Shown in pieces: positions 1-7,269 of a DNA stretch of 39,583 nucleotides. A program made the position numbers and the translations under genes. The notes beneath the pieces were generated by a model, which worked only from the letters and a program-made list of their open reading frames with translations, did no database searches and had not been told where the DNA came from. Within the stretch, counting starts at the first letter, position 1. Each line of letters opens with the position of its first letter. Origin of the DNA: an uncultured Methylococcaceae bacterium (GTDB taxonomy: Bacteria; Pseudomonadota; Gammaproteobacteria; Methylococcales; Methylomonadaceae); assembly GCA_903873165.1 (NCBI GenBank), contig CAIQNQ010000256.1, positions 1 through 39,583 of the forward strand. Direction: 5' to 3'.

Positions 1-2
1 AT

Positions 3-341
3 TGCGCTAAACATATTCAAGACAAGATCACTTGGGACAGTAACGGTCACACCCAATGGGAACAAACCAATATTAATAAGCTATGCCAGGGCACAACTAA
101 ACCTAAAGAACCTGGAGAATGTTTCAATAAAGTCATGACTGGTCACGTGAAATGGGGTGATAGTGACAAATGGCAATGGGAAAATGCAATACGTTTGTGT
201 GCCGGTACAAGTGATTCTGATCAAACAATTACTTGTTTCCAAAACCGTGTTCATGCAAATACTTCGTGGGAAGAGGCAATATTGCAATGCCAATTAAAAG
301 TATCTTCGGATAAAAAAAATAACACTGTCAAGATGGAATAG
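3..341 (+). CDS. C-terminal part of a Cys/Trp-rich repeat protein, truncated by the window edge (about 39-aa repeats: C..x..W..A..LC.GT)
   Basis: Open frame 3 runs from the window start to the TAG at 339-341: CAKHIQDKITWDSNGHTQWEQTNINKLCQGTTKPKEPGE / CFNKVMTGHVKWGDSDKWQWENAIRLCAGTSDSDQTIT / CFQNRVHANTSWEEAILQC. The units are visibly repeated. Confidence 0.7.
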   Translation, partial: CAKHIQDKITWDSNGHTQWEQTNINKLCQGTTKPKEPGECFNKVMTGHVKWGDSDKWQWENAIRLCAGTSDSDQTITCFQNRVHANTSWEEAILQCQLKVSSDKKNNTVKME

Positions 342-401
342 AAGCTGATTTTCTATTCTAACTGAATTAATTTAAACCTTTATAAAATTTGGAGTCGCAA
401 T

Positions 402-761
402 ATGATAAAAAAAGCGCTAGTAATTTGTGCTGTACTTTTAAGTACAAACGTAGCTTTTGCGTTGGATGACGTTATTTTTAAAGATCATTCAACTGTTGCT
501 CTTGACCATGCGAAAAATGCGGCTACCGCTGGTAATGCCGCTGAGGTTGTACATCATGCTGGAGCAGCACTAGAACACACGCTAACTGCATCGATAAGTG
601 CAAAAGGGGTTGCTAAGAATCATTTAAACGAAGGAGCAAAAGAGCTTCAAAAGGCAATAGATCAAGGTAAGTTAGGAAAGTATAATTCATCTATATCTTA
701 TTCACAAGCAGCTGTAGCGCATATTTCAGCAGCAAACTCAGTTGTTGAAAGCAGTCATTAA
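402..761 (+). CDS. Small secreted helical His-rich protein, SmbP-like (small metal-binding protein)
   Basis: 119 aa with a signal peptide (MIKKALVICAVLLSTNVAFA). The mature part is helical with ALDHAKNAATAGNAAEVVHHAGAALEHT...AKNHLNEGAKELQKAIDQGKLG, resembling the SmbP four-helix family. Confidence 0.75.
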   Translation: MIKKALVICAVLLSTNVAFALDDVIFKDHSTVALDHAKNAATAGNAAEVVHHAGAALEHTLTASISAKGVAKNHLNEGAKELQKAIDQGKLGKYNSSISYSQAAVAHISAANSVVESSH

Positions 762-1036
762 CGATACATGACATTAAAGCTAATACTGTGTATGAGTGTT
801 AGCTTTTTAACTGGTATATTTTTTTAATCTTAACGCTATTCTGTTCTGAAATGAACGCTTAAAATTTGTTTAACATCCAATTCTGACAAACCTGTCACCT
901 TAGCTATTATCTGAATGGTTGCCCTGGTTATTTATTAGTGAGCTAGCGTATTTTTGAAATAGTGCCATATTTAATAATTTGTTCGTGTATCAGCAGTCTA
1001 TAAACACAAGTGTTAAAGAATCAACAGTGAGAGCGG

Positions 1037-1463
1037 GATATCTAATAGCCAGAATCAGATACTAATAAATAAAGATTAGATATCTCATTAGGTGGGTTTA
1101 ATATCTGACTCGTTCTTTCAAGTATCTCATTCAACCGCTGAGATATTAAAAAAATACTTTGAGATATCTAGTACACCCTTTTTAATATTAAACTCTACCG
1201 CTGAGATATAAGAAAATAGTGCAAAGATATCAAGAAGGGTTACTTTGATATCTATAACGGACGATTAGATATCATGAAGCCTCGACTTAATACATCAAAT
1301 GGGGTGTGAGATATCTGGTAGTGCCGATTTCATATCTTATCGACTGGATTTCATGTCTTGAACAAGCTGCTTGATATGATAAGCGTCCGTTTAAATACTA
1401 AGAATGTCGGGTTTAATATCTTGAAGGTTCAACTTTATATCTTGGAAGGTTGATGAGATACTT
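1037..1463. repeat. 21-bp phased array: 21 units of degenerate GATATCT heptamer plus about 14 nt variable spacer
   Basis: Heptamers start at 1037+21n (n=0..20): GATATCT, GATACTA, GATATCT, AATATCT, AGTATCT, GATATTA, GATATCT, AATATTA, GATATAA, GATATCA, GATATCT, GATATCA, AATACAT, GATATCT, CATATCT, CATGTCT, GATATGA, AATACTA, AATATCT, TATATCT, GATACTT. No indel in phase. The supplied track lists no ORF here. Confidence 0.9.
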
Positions 1464-1483
1464 AAAATTATTGAGTTATCTAG

Positions 1484-1633
1484 TTATTCGATTGATTTAA
1501 TAGATAAAATGTTTGGCGTATTATCATAAATATTCAATAAGTTAGGTAAAGCTCTGCGAGGATTATCTTGAGCAATGTAATCAGCAATTTCTTCGAGGTC
1601 TTGTTCAGCATGACCCGAAAAAATTAAGTTCAT
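1484..1633 (-). pseudogene. N-terminal fragment of a RelE/ParE-family toxin
   Basis: Minus-strand reading from the ATG at 1633: MNLIFSGHAEQDLEEIADYIAQDNPRRALPNLLNIYDNTPNILSIKSIE*. This matches the ParE N-terminal pattern (A..DLeeIadYIa.dnP..A) but is about half length. Confidence 0.65.
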
Positions 1634-2420
1634 GTTTAAGTGTTTAACTGAGCAAGATATTTTTCTTCAATCTGTGCCGAGGGGAAAAATCACTTCTGAA
1701 GACCTCGTTGATATTCCTTGTACGCATCACGAAAGACGCACTAAGATCGATATCATTTTCGAAAAAGTCGTTGAGCATGTCGATGCTGAAGTTAAGCAAT
1801 GTCCCTCTTGCAAGGCAACGGTGAAAGGTCAGTTTCCTAGCGATATGCAGGGGTCTTTGCAATATGGCGTGGGTTTGAAGGCCTTCGTCATCAATTTGCT
1901 GGTTTGTCAGATGGTGTCACTCAATCGCGTACAGAAGTTGGTTAATGCGATGATGGGCGAAATTATCACTGAATCCACGCTACTTAAGTTTGTTCTGCGT
2001 CTCTATCAAGCCTTAGAAGCGAGGTAAGGCAGCGATAGAAGCAATTGATATCATTCCGCGTTATGGCGGGGTGATTATCCACGATTGTTGGGCGTCCTAC
2101 TTAGCCTATCCTCATTGCGGTCACGGACTTTGCGGGTCACATTTGCTGCGTGAGTTGACTTTTATTGTCGACTCGAACGGTTACGCTTGGGCGCGAAATA
2201 TGAAGCGTCTACTACAAGAAACCTGTGTGAAGGTCTCCAAATTTAAGAATGTCCAAGGTAAAGCAAAAAGTGTCAGGTTGCTTTAGAACAGAAATTTATG
2301 CCTTGGCTTATTGTCGAATATCGAGTTATTTACAAACCATGGCCAACAGAGGTTATAACCCGCTTATTGCTGTTCAATGGCATTGGCGGGCGAACTTGAG
2401 TTTGCAGGGGGCGAGTAGTT
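1632..2420 (+). pseudogene. IS66-family transposase (TnpC) remnant, copy 1, with internal deletions
   Basis: Zn-ribbon and core (VEHVDAEVKQCPSCKATVKGQFP...YGVGLKAFVINLLVCQMVSLNRVQKLV), then RGKAAIEAIDIIPRYGGVIIHDCWASYLAYPHCGHGLCGSHLLRELTFI, then MSKVKQKVSGCFRTEIYALAYCRISSYLQTMANRGYNPL, in different frames or with gaps. Confidence 0.85.
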
Positions 2421-2440
2421 ACTACCCAAATTCCAAATAG

Positions 2441-2464
2441 AACCGCTTAACTGCGGTTTTTTTT
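2441..2464 (+). terminator. Rho-independent-like terminator
   Basis: AACCGC-TTAACT-GCGGTTTTTTTT: 6-bp stem followed by a T-run. Confidence 0.6.
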
Positions 2465-2478
2465 GTGCTTAAATCCGG

Positions 2479-2847
2479 TTAAGCCACCTGCTTTAACAGC
2501 GGCCAGCGCACATCAATCTCATCCCAAGGCACAAAGACTTTATTATTCTCGTCCTTTTCTATCACTAACCATTCACACAGAGCTGTCACATCCTTATGGA
2601 CATTGGCATAGTGGCGGCCTAATTGTTTGGCCAGCGCGTAAATAGTCACAGGCTCAAAGGTCTTTAGTGCCTCGACCAGCTCCCAGCGCTTAGGCGTAAA
2701 CACTGCCCCAAACTGTGACATATTCTCAAAGCCAATACTAAAAAAAGGCTCAACAGTATCGCCCTTTAAAGCAGAGTCAAAAGTAGTCACAAAGTGCTCT
2801 AGCACCAATTCGGGCGCATCGCCTATGGTTATATTTAGTGTACTCAT
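2479..2847 (-). CDS. HTH transcriptional regulator/antitoxin, TumA-like (COG4190-type, HVO_A0114 family)
   Basis: FGAVFTPKRWELVEALKTFEPVTIYALAKQLGRHYANVHKDVTALCEWLVIEKDENNKVFVPWDEIDV, a winged-HTH pattern. It overlaps the upstream toxin-like ORF by ATGA. Confidence 0.7.
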   Translation of the reverse strand: MSTLNITIGDAPELVLEHFVTTFDSALKGDTVEPFFSIGFENMSQFGAVFTPKRWELVEALKTFEPVTIYALAKQLGRHYANVHKDVTALCEWLVIEKDENNKVFVPWDEIDVRWPLLKQVA

Positions 2848-3122
2848 TGCTTAATCCCCTTAATATCATTCATAAAATCACGCATTAGCGTACTTGGATC
2901 GCAAAAAATATAAGGTAACTCATCATCAAGCAGATGCTTATGGTCGCCTTTGCCGCGTTCATTGTCATAACCAACAACCCGCACACCCGCAACGATATAA
3001 ACTAATCGATACTTAATACGATGTTCTGAGGGCGGCACAGGCCCAGGGACTTCCCAAATAACACCCTCGATAAAGCCATTACCATAGATTTGTTTAATAC
3101 GACTTAATAATTTTGCTTTCAT
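2844..3122 (-). CDS. TumE-family toxin-like protein (DUF6516)
   Basis: 92 aa: MKAKLLSRIKQIYGNGFIEGVIWEVPGPVPPSEHRIKYRLVYIVAGVRVVGYDNERGKGDHKHL...; the YDNERGKGDHKH motif and coupling to a COG4190-like partner support the call. Confidence 0.7.
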   Translation of the reverse strand: MKAKLLSRIKQIYGNGFIEGVIWEVPGPVPPSEHRIKYRLVYIVAGVRVVGYDNERGKGDHKHLLDDELPYIFCDPSTLMRDFMNDIKGIKQ

Positions 3123-3347
3123 GACTGTTATTATAGTCGATTATATAGAGCTTTAAAAGCTATATAGCAACACCCACCCAACCACCCTCAACCTGCCTTA
3201 CGCGGTTTTTTTGTGCCTATCGAAAATTAATACAATTTTTTCTTGTAAATGATTACAAGTAATGCTTTAAAATCCCCAACGCCACACCACACAGGAACCC
3301 AAAATGAAAAAACGCCCATTAGCCATACTCATTAAAGAGACCTGTAT

Positions 3348-3535
3348 CCGACATTCCGCACCCCATGCTATTCGGAATTAGTATATAAGAGAACATAACG
3401 CTCACCGAGTAAGTTAAGCAGTTGATGATGGAAAGCGTTACAGTTCAGTACGATGCTTCGGACATTGTCGCAGACCAACAGATGGATGCCAGTGAAAAAC
3501 TGAAATACCCAGCGTGCAGTTGGCTTTTCCGTCTT
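3348..3535 (-). mobile_element. 3' end of an IS1634/IS4-superfamily-like element: transposase C-terminus plus terminal inverted repeat
   Basis: Minus-strand ...KKTEKPTARWVFQFFTGIHLLVCDNVRSIVLNCNAFHHQLLNLLGERYVLLYTNSE* ends at 3368. It is followed within 5 bp by CCGACATTCCGCACCC (3348-3363 on +). Confidence 0.6.
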
Positions 3536-4070
3536 TTTGTTGGGCGTCCTACTTAGCCTATCCTCATTGCGGTCACGGACTTTGCGGGTCATATTTGCTG
3601 CGTGAGTTGACTTTTATTGTCGACTCCAACGGTTACGCTTGGGCGCGAAATATGAAGCGTCTACTACAAGAAACTTGTGTGAAGGTCTCCAAAAGTGAAG
3701 AAAAGAAACTGAATGAAAAAGACTTAACCCATTTACAGAAGCGATACCGCCTAAGCCAAGTGGGAAACGCGGCAAACTGGCTAAATCGGATGCACATAAT
3801 TTATGGGAACGATTTCAAGCTCAGGAGGCATCAGTGCTGCTATTTGCTAAAAATCCGCAGGTATCCTTTACGAATAACCGTGCTGAACAGGATTTAAGAA
3901 TGTCCAAGGTAAAGCAAAAAGTGTCAGGTTGCTTTAGAACAGAAATTTATGCCTTGGCTTATTGTCGAATATCGAGTTATCTACAAACCATGGCCAACAG
4001 AGGTTATAACCCGCTTATTGCAGTTCAAATGGCATTGGCGGGCGAACTTGAGTTTGCAGGGGGCGAGTAG
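3536..4070 (+). pseudogene. IS66-family transposase remnant, copy 2 (C-terminal half)
   Basis: Near-identical to 2087-2245 and to 2246-2420, but retains an intervening segment of about 199 bp. NNRAEQDLRMSKVKQKVSGCFRTEIYALAYCRISSYLQTMANRGYNPLIAVQMALAGELEFAGGE is an IS66 C-terminus. Confidence 0.85.
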
Positions 4071-4098
4071 TTACCAAAAATGATGGTATTAAAATCCG

Positions 4099-4299
4099 TT
4101 ATCCCTGCTGAAACGGTATTAGCTTATACCGAAACGGATTTAGTTCGCATTCGCGTAAATAGTTGTATTGGGCGATCTCCATGATCACGAACTTGCCCTT
4201 GCCTCGCACCGATACAATCGCCTCGGAATGATCGGCAAGTATGGCTTCGATGGCCGCTATTCCTTTAGTTTTTAAATCATTGGCACTGATGTGGGTCAT
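4099..4299 (-). CDS. Phd/YefM-type antitoxin, probably with altered or truncated C-terminus (orphan)
   Basis: MTHISANDLKTKGIAAIEAILADHSEAIVSVRGKGKFVIMEIAQYNYLRECEL is characteristic of the family. The tail NPFRYKLIPFQQG is encoded by a local palindrome. Confidence 0.65.
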   Translation of the reverse strand: MTHISANDLKTKGIAAIEAILADHSEAIVSVRGKGKFVIMEIAQYNYLRECELNPFRYKLIPFQQG

Positions 4300-4722
4300 A
4301 TTGATCTCCTGATTGAATGCGATTGATGGTTCATTTAATCATGTGATTTATAGTATTGTAAAGAGCTACCTTAACCTGCTATTGTTTACGTATTGGTTTT
4401 TTATATTCAGATGCTGGTAAAGTTAATAATGCTGAAATGCAAAGAAACTGATGCCAATTTACATAGTCGTTACGAATACGGGGGATATTCCTGTAATAAA
4501 AATCAAAATTAACAATTTTTATTGATAAACTAGAGTCGTTGTTGATATTAAATCAATCAATTAAATCTTGAATTAAAATTCATAGATACATCTAACAAAG
4601 AGCGCAAACTACACTTTGCCACATCGCATTAAATTGATTAACTCAAATAATGAGCCATACTTTTCAAAAAATAGAAGCGGTATTACTTTTAGTGGATTTA
4701 TAAAATATAAAAAACCATATAA

Positions 4723-4845
4723 CCGACATTCCGCACCCCTTGGGCATCTTATTGATATTCAATCATATATTTTTTTGCTAAATAGCAACATAATTTTCAA
4801 TTAATTGATTTTGAATGCTTATTTTTTGAGGGTGCGGAATGTCGG
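4723..4845. mobile_element. MITE, 123 bp, 16-bp perfect TIRs, 6-bp TSD
   Basis: CCGACATTCCGCACCC (4723-4738) and its exact reverse complement GGGTGCGGAATGTCGG (4830-4845). Flanked by ATATAA at 4717-4722 and 4846-4851. No coding content. Confidence 0.85.
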
Positions 4846-4906
4846 ATATAAGGTAATATATGCGCAGTTTGCGGTATATGATACCTAAATAATTTGATTT
4901 TAAAAA

Positions 4907-5698
4907 ATGCTTAAAGTTGCTTCTTTCTTTGCCGGTATTTGTGGTTTTGATCTTGGTCTAGAACAAATTGGAATGAAGGTTGTTTTTCAATGTGAGATAA
5001 ATAAATTCTGCCAAGAGGTTTTAAAAACACATTGGCCTGAGGTTATTTTGCATAGTGATATTAATCAAGTTAAATCGGATGATATTCCAAATGATACTCA
5101 AGTTTGGTGTGGTGGTTTTCCATGTCAAGATTTATCATTAGCAAATCAAGGTAAAAGAAAGGGGTTGGAAGGTGAAAGAAGTGGACTCTTCTATAAATAC
5201 GCTGAACTTATTAAAAGTCACAAACCAAGATGGGTCATTATTGAAAATGTGCCCGGATTACTCAACAGTCACCAAGGAAAAGATTTCCAAATTCTCCTCC
5301 AAAAACTGGATGAACTCGGGTATGGCGTTTCGTGGCGAGTATTTGATGCAAAATATTTTGGAACACCCCAAAGACGCAGAAGAGTCTATGTTGTCGCAAG
5401 TCTTGGAAACCTCCGCTCCGCTCAAGTACTTTTTGAATCCCACCCATTTGAAATCGCTCATAGATCGGGCCTCGGTAAGAGAGAAACCATTGCCAGCGGC
5501 AATGGCGAAAGCTACACTCTCGATAGTAGAGGAACCGCAGATGCTGTATGTAAGACGACTAATGCCTTCCGAGTGCGAAAATCTTCAAGGATTTCCAGAA
5601 CACTGGACGGAAATAGATACCGAGCTATAGGCAATGCAGTTTGTGTTCATATTGTAAAATGGATTGGTCAACGAATTATGCAAGTTGATGAAGATTGA
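4907..5698 (+). pseudogene. DNA (cytosine-5) methyltransferase (Dcm-like), apparently doubly frameshifted
   Basis: Motif I ASFFAGICGFDLGL, motif IV GGFPCQDLS, motif VI ENVPG, motif VIII QRRRRVYVVA, motif X RYRAIGNAV. The penultimate conserved block VRRLMPSECENLQGFPEHWTEID lies in a different frame (ORF 5172-5630). Confidence 0.8.
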
Positions 5699-5714
5699 CC
5701 GAAATCAGACTAAA

Positions 5715-6500
5715 ATGAACCTTCATGCTCTCCTAATAAACATCATAACCAATATGCTTTTTTTTCGTATCTTCTTATTCTCTTTAGTGCTAGTAAATTC
5801 TGCTTATGCGAAGCCTGTTAAGAAAACACATCAGGCTAATACGGGAGAACAGCAAAAAATCATGGTAGCTGTTGATCATGTGCTGGATGCAAACCGTGAT
5901 TTTGTCAAGCAGCATAATAAGCACTATTTTTTACCTTTTATTAAAGGGCAAACACCCAAAGCAACCGTCTTAGGTTGCGCTGATTCCCGCGTACATACTC
6001 ACGCAATTGACCCGCATCCCGATGGAGATTTGTTTTTCGTCCGGAATATAGGCAATCAACTTGAGCCAGTACGAGGCTCAATTGAGTACGGAGTCAGACA
6101 TTTACACACGCCTTTGTTGTTGGTGCTTGGTCATACCATGTGTGGTGCTGTGAGGGCGGCAATGCAAGATTATTCCGAAATGTCACCGGCGATTAAAACC
6201 GAATTAGACAATCTGCATGTCCCGCATGGCGACCCTGACAACGCTTCATTAGTGCTTGACTCAGTTGAACACAATATCAATCATCAGATAAACGAAGCCA
6301 TGAGCTATTTTTCCGATGAATTAAATCAACAAAAATTAATAGTCATTGGAGCTGTTTACGATTTCAGAAATGATTACCACCAAGGTTACGGTAGACTAGT
6401 TATAACGAATGTCAATGGCTCAACCGACGCAGGAAAAATAAAAGAATATCTTGGGTTTTCAGCTAAAAAATTGTTAAAAACTGTATACACCAAATATTAA
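5715..6500 (+). CDS. Beta-class carbonic anhydrase with N-terminal signal peptide
   Basis: VLGCADSRV and VLGHTMCGAV zinc-ligand motifs. Hydrophobic leader MLFFRIFLFSLVLVNSAYA. The annotated ORF start at 5664 lies inside the methyltransferase; a start at 5715 or 5754 is more likely. Confidence 0.88.
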   Translation: MNLHALLINIITNMLFFRIFLFSLVLVNSAYAKPVKKTHQANTGEQQKIMVAVDHVLDANRDFVKQHNKHYFLPFIKGQTPKATVLGCADSRVHTHAIDPHPDGDLFFVRNIGNQLEPVRGSIEYGVRHLHTPLLLVLGHTMCGAVRAAMQDYSEMSPAIKTELDNLHVPHGDPDNASLVLDSVEHNINHQINEAMSYFSDELNQQKLIVIGAVYDFRNDYHQGYGRLVITNVNGSTDAGKIKEYLGFSAKKLLKTVYTKY

Positions 6501-6527
6501 TATTGTAAAAAACAACGCAACAAATAT

Positions 6528-7172
6528 TTAACTAGCCTTTACATACTTATGTCGAATAACTTCAATCACTGCGGGTAAGATTGACACGAACACAATACCT
6601 AATACCACAATAGAAAAGTTATTCTTAACCGCTGGAATATTGCCAAACAAATAACCACCTGCCAAACAAATTGCAACCCAAGCGACAGCACCGACCACAT
6701 TAAACTGTAAAAAGCGCTGATAACTCATGCTACCAATTCCTGCCACAAAAGGCGCAAAAGTCCGAACAATAGGTACAAATCGCGCAATAATAATAGTTTT
6801 TGCGCCATATTTATCATAAAACTGTTGAGTTTTTTCTATATGAGCTTTATTAATAAACTTAAGCTTTTCATGACGAGCTATCTTTGGCCCAAAATAACGG
6901 CCCACCTCATAGTTAACAGAATCGCCCAATACAGCAGCAATCAACAAACTGCCATATAAAATGCCCCAGTTTAAATCTCCCAAGGCTGCAAAAGTGCCGG
7001 CCGCAAATAACAATGAATCGCCCGGTAAAAAAGGCAATACGACCAAGCCAGTTTCACAAAACACAATCAGAAACAACAAAGCGTACGTTAAAGTGCCATA
7101 GTTTTGAATAATTTCACTTAAATAATGATCTAAGTGCAGAAAAATATTAAGAAGTTCAGAAAAGTTTTGCAT
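6528..7172 (-). CDS. DedA-family membrane protein
   Basis: FCETGLVVLPFLPGDSLLFAAGTFAA...GDSVNYEVGRYFG...ARFVPIVRTFAPFVAGIGSM is the DedA signature. Confidence 0.92.
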   Translation of the reverse strand: MQNFSELLNIFLHLDHYLSEIIQNYGTLTYALLFLIVFCETGLVVLPFLPGDSLLFAAGTFAALGDLNWGILYGSLLIAAVLGDSVNYEVGRYFGPKIARHEKLKFINKAHIEKTQQFYDKYGAKTIIIARFVPIVRTFAPFVAGIGSMSYQRFLQFNVVGAVAWVAICLAGGYLFGNIPAVKNNFSIVVLGIVFVSILPAVIEVIRHKYVKAS

Positions 7173-7225
7173 ATAATCCTAAGGGTTGTAATGAGTACAG
7201 GATATTAAACCTTATTATCGGGCAT

Positions 7226-7256
7226 AAAAAAAGGCCAGATTGCTCCGGCCTTTTTT
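7226..7256 (-). terminator. Bidirectional-type intrinsic terminator between htpG and dedA
   Basis: AAAAAAGGCC-AGATTGCTCC-GGCCTTTTTT hairpin downstream of the htpG stop. Confidence 0.75.
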
Positions 7257-7269
7257 AAAGTTTAGCGAT

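Noticed and set aside
841-915. Minus-strand ATIQIIAKVTGLSELDVKQILSVHFRTE* resembling the tail of an Rpn/HTH protein
   Set aside because: Too short and without upstream continuation; not strong enough for a feature.
1037-1463. CRISPR or TIGR-like guide array
   Set aside because: The repeat is only 7 bp and degenerate, the unit is 21 bp, and no cas- or tas-like gene is nearby, so it does not meet the form of either; reported as an unclassified phased array instead.
4616-4804. 62-aa ORF
   Set aside because: AT-rich, no family resemblance, and its 3' end lies inside the MITE.
5258-5461. Antisense ORFs inside the methyltransferase
   Set aside because: Shadow ORFs opposite the coding sequence with no recognisable domain.
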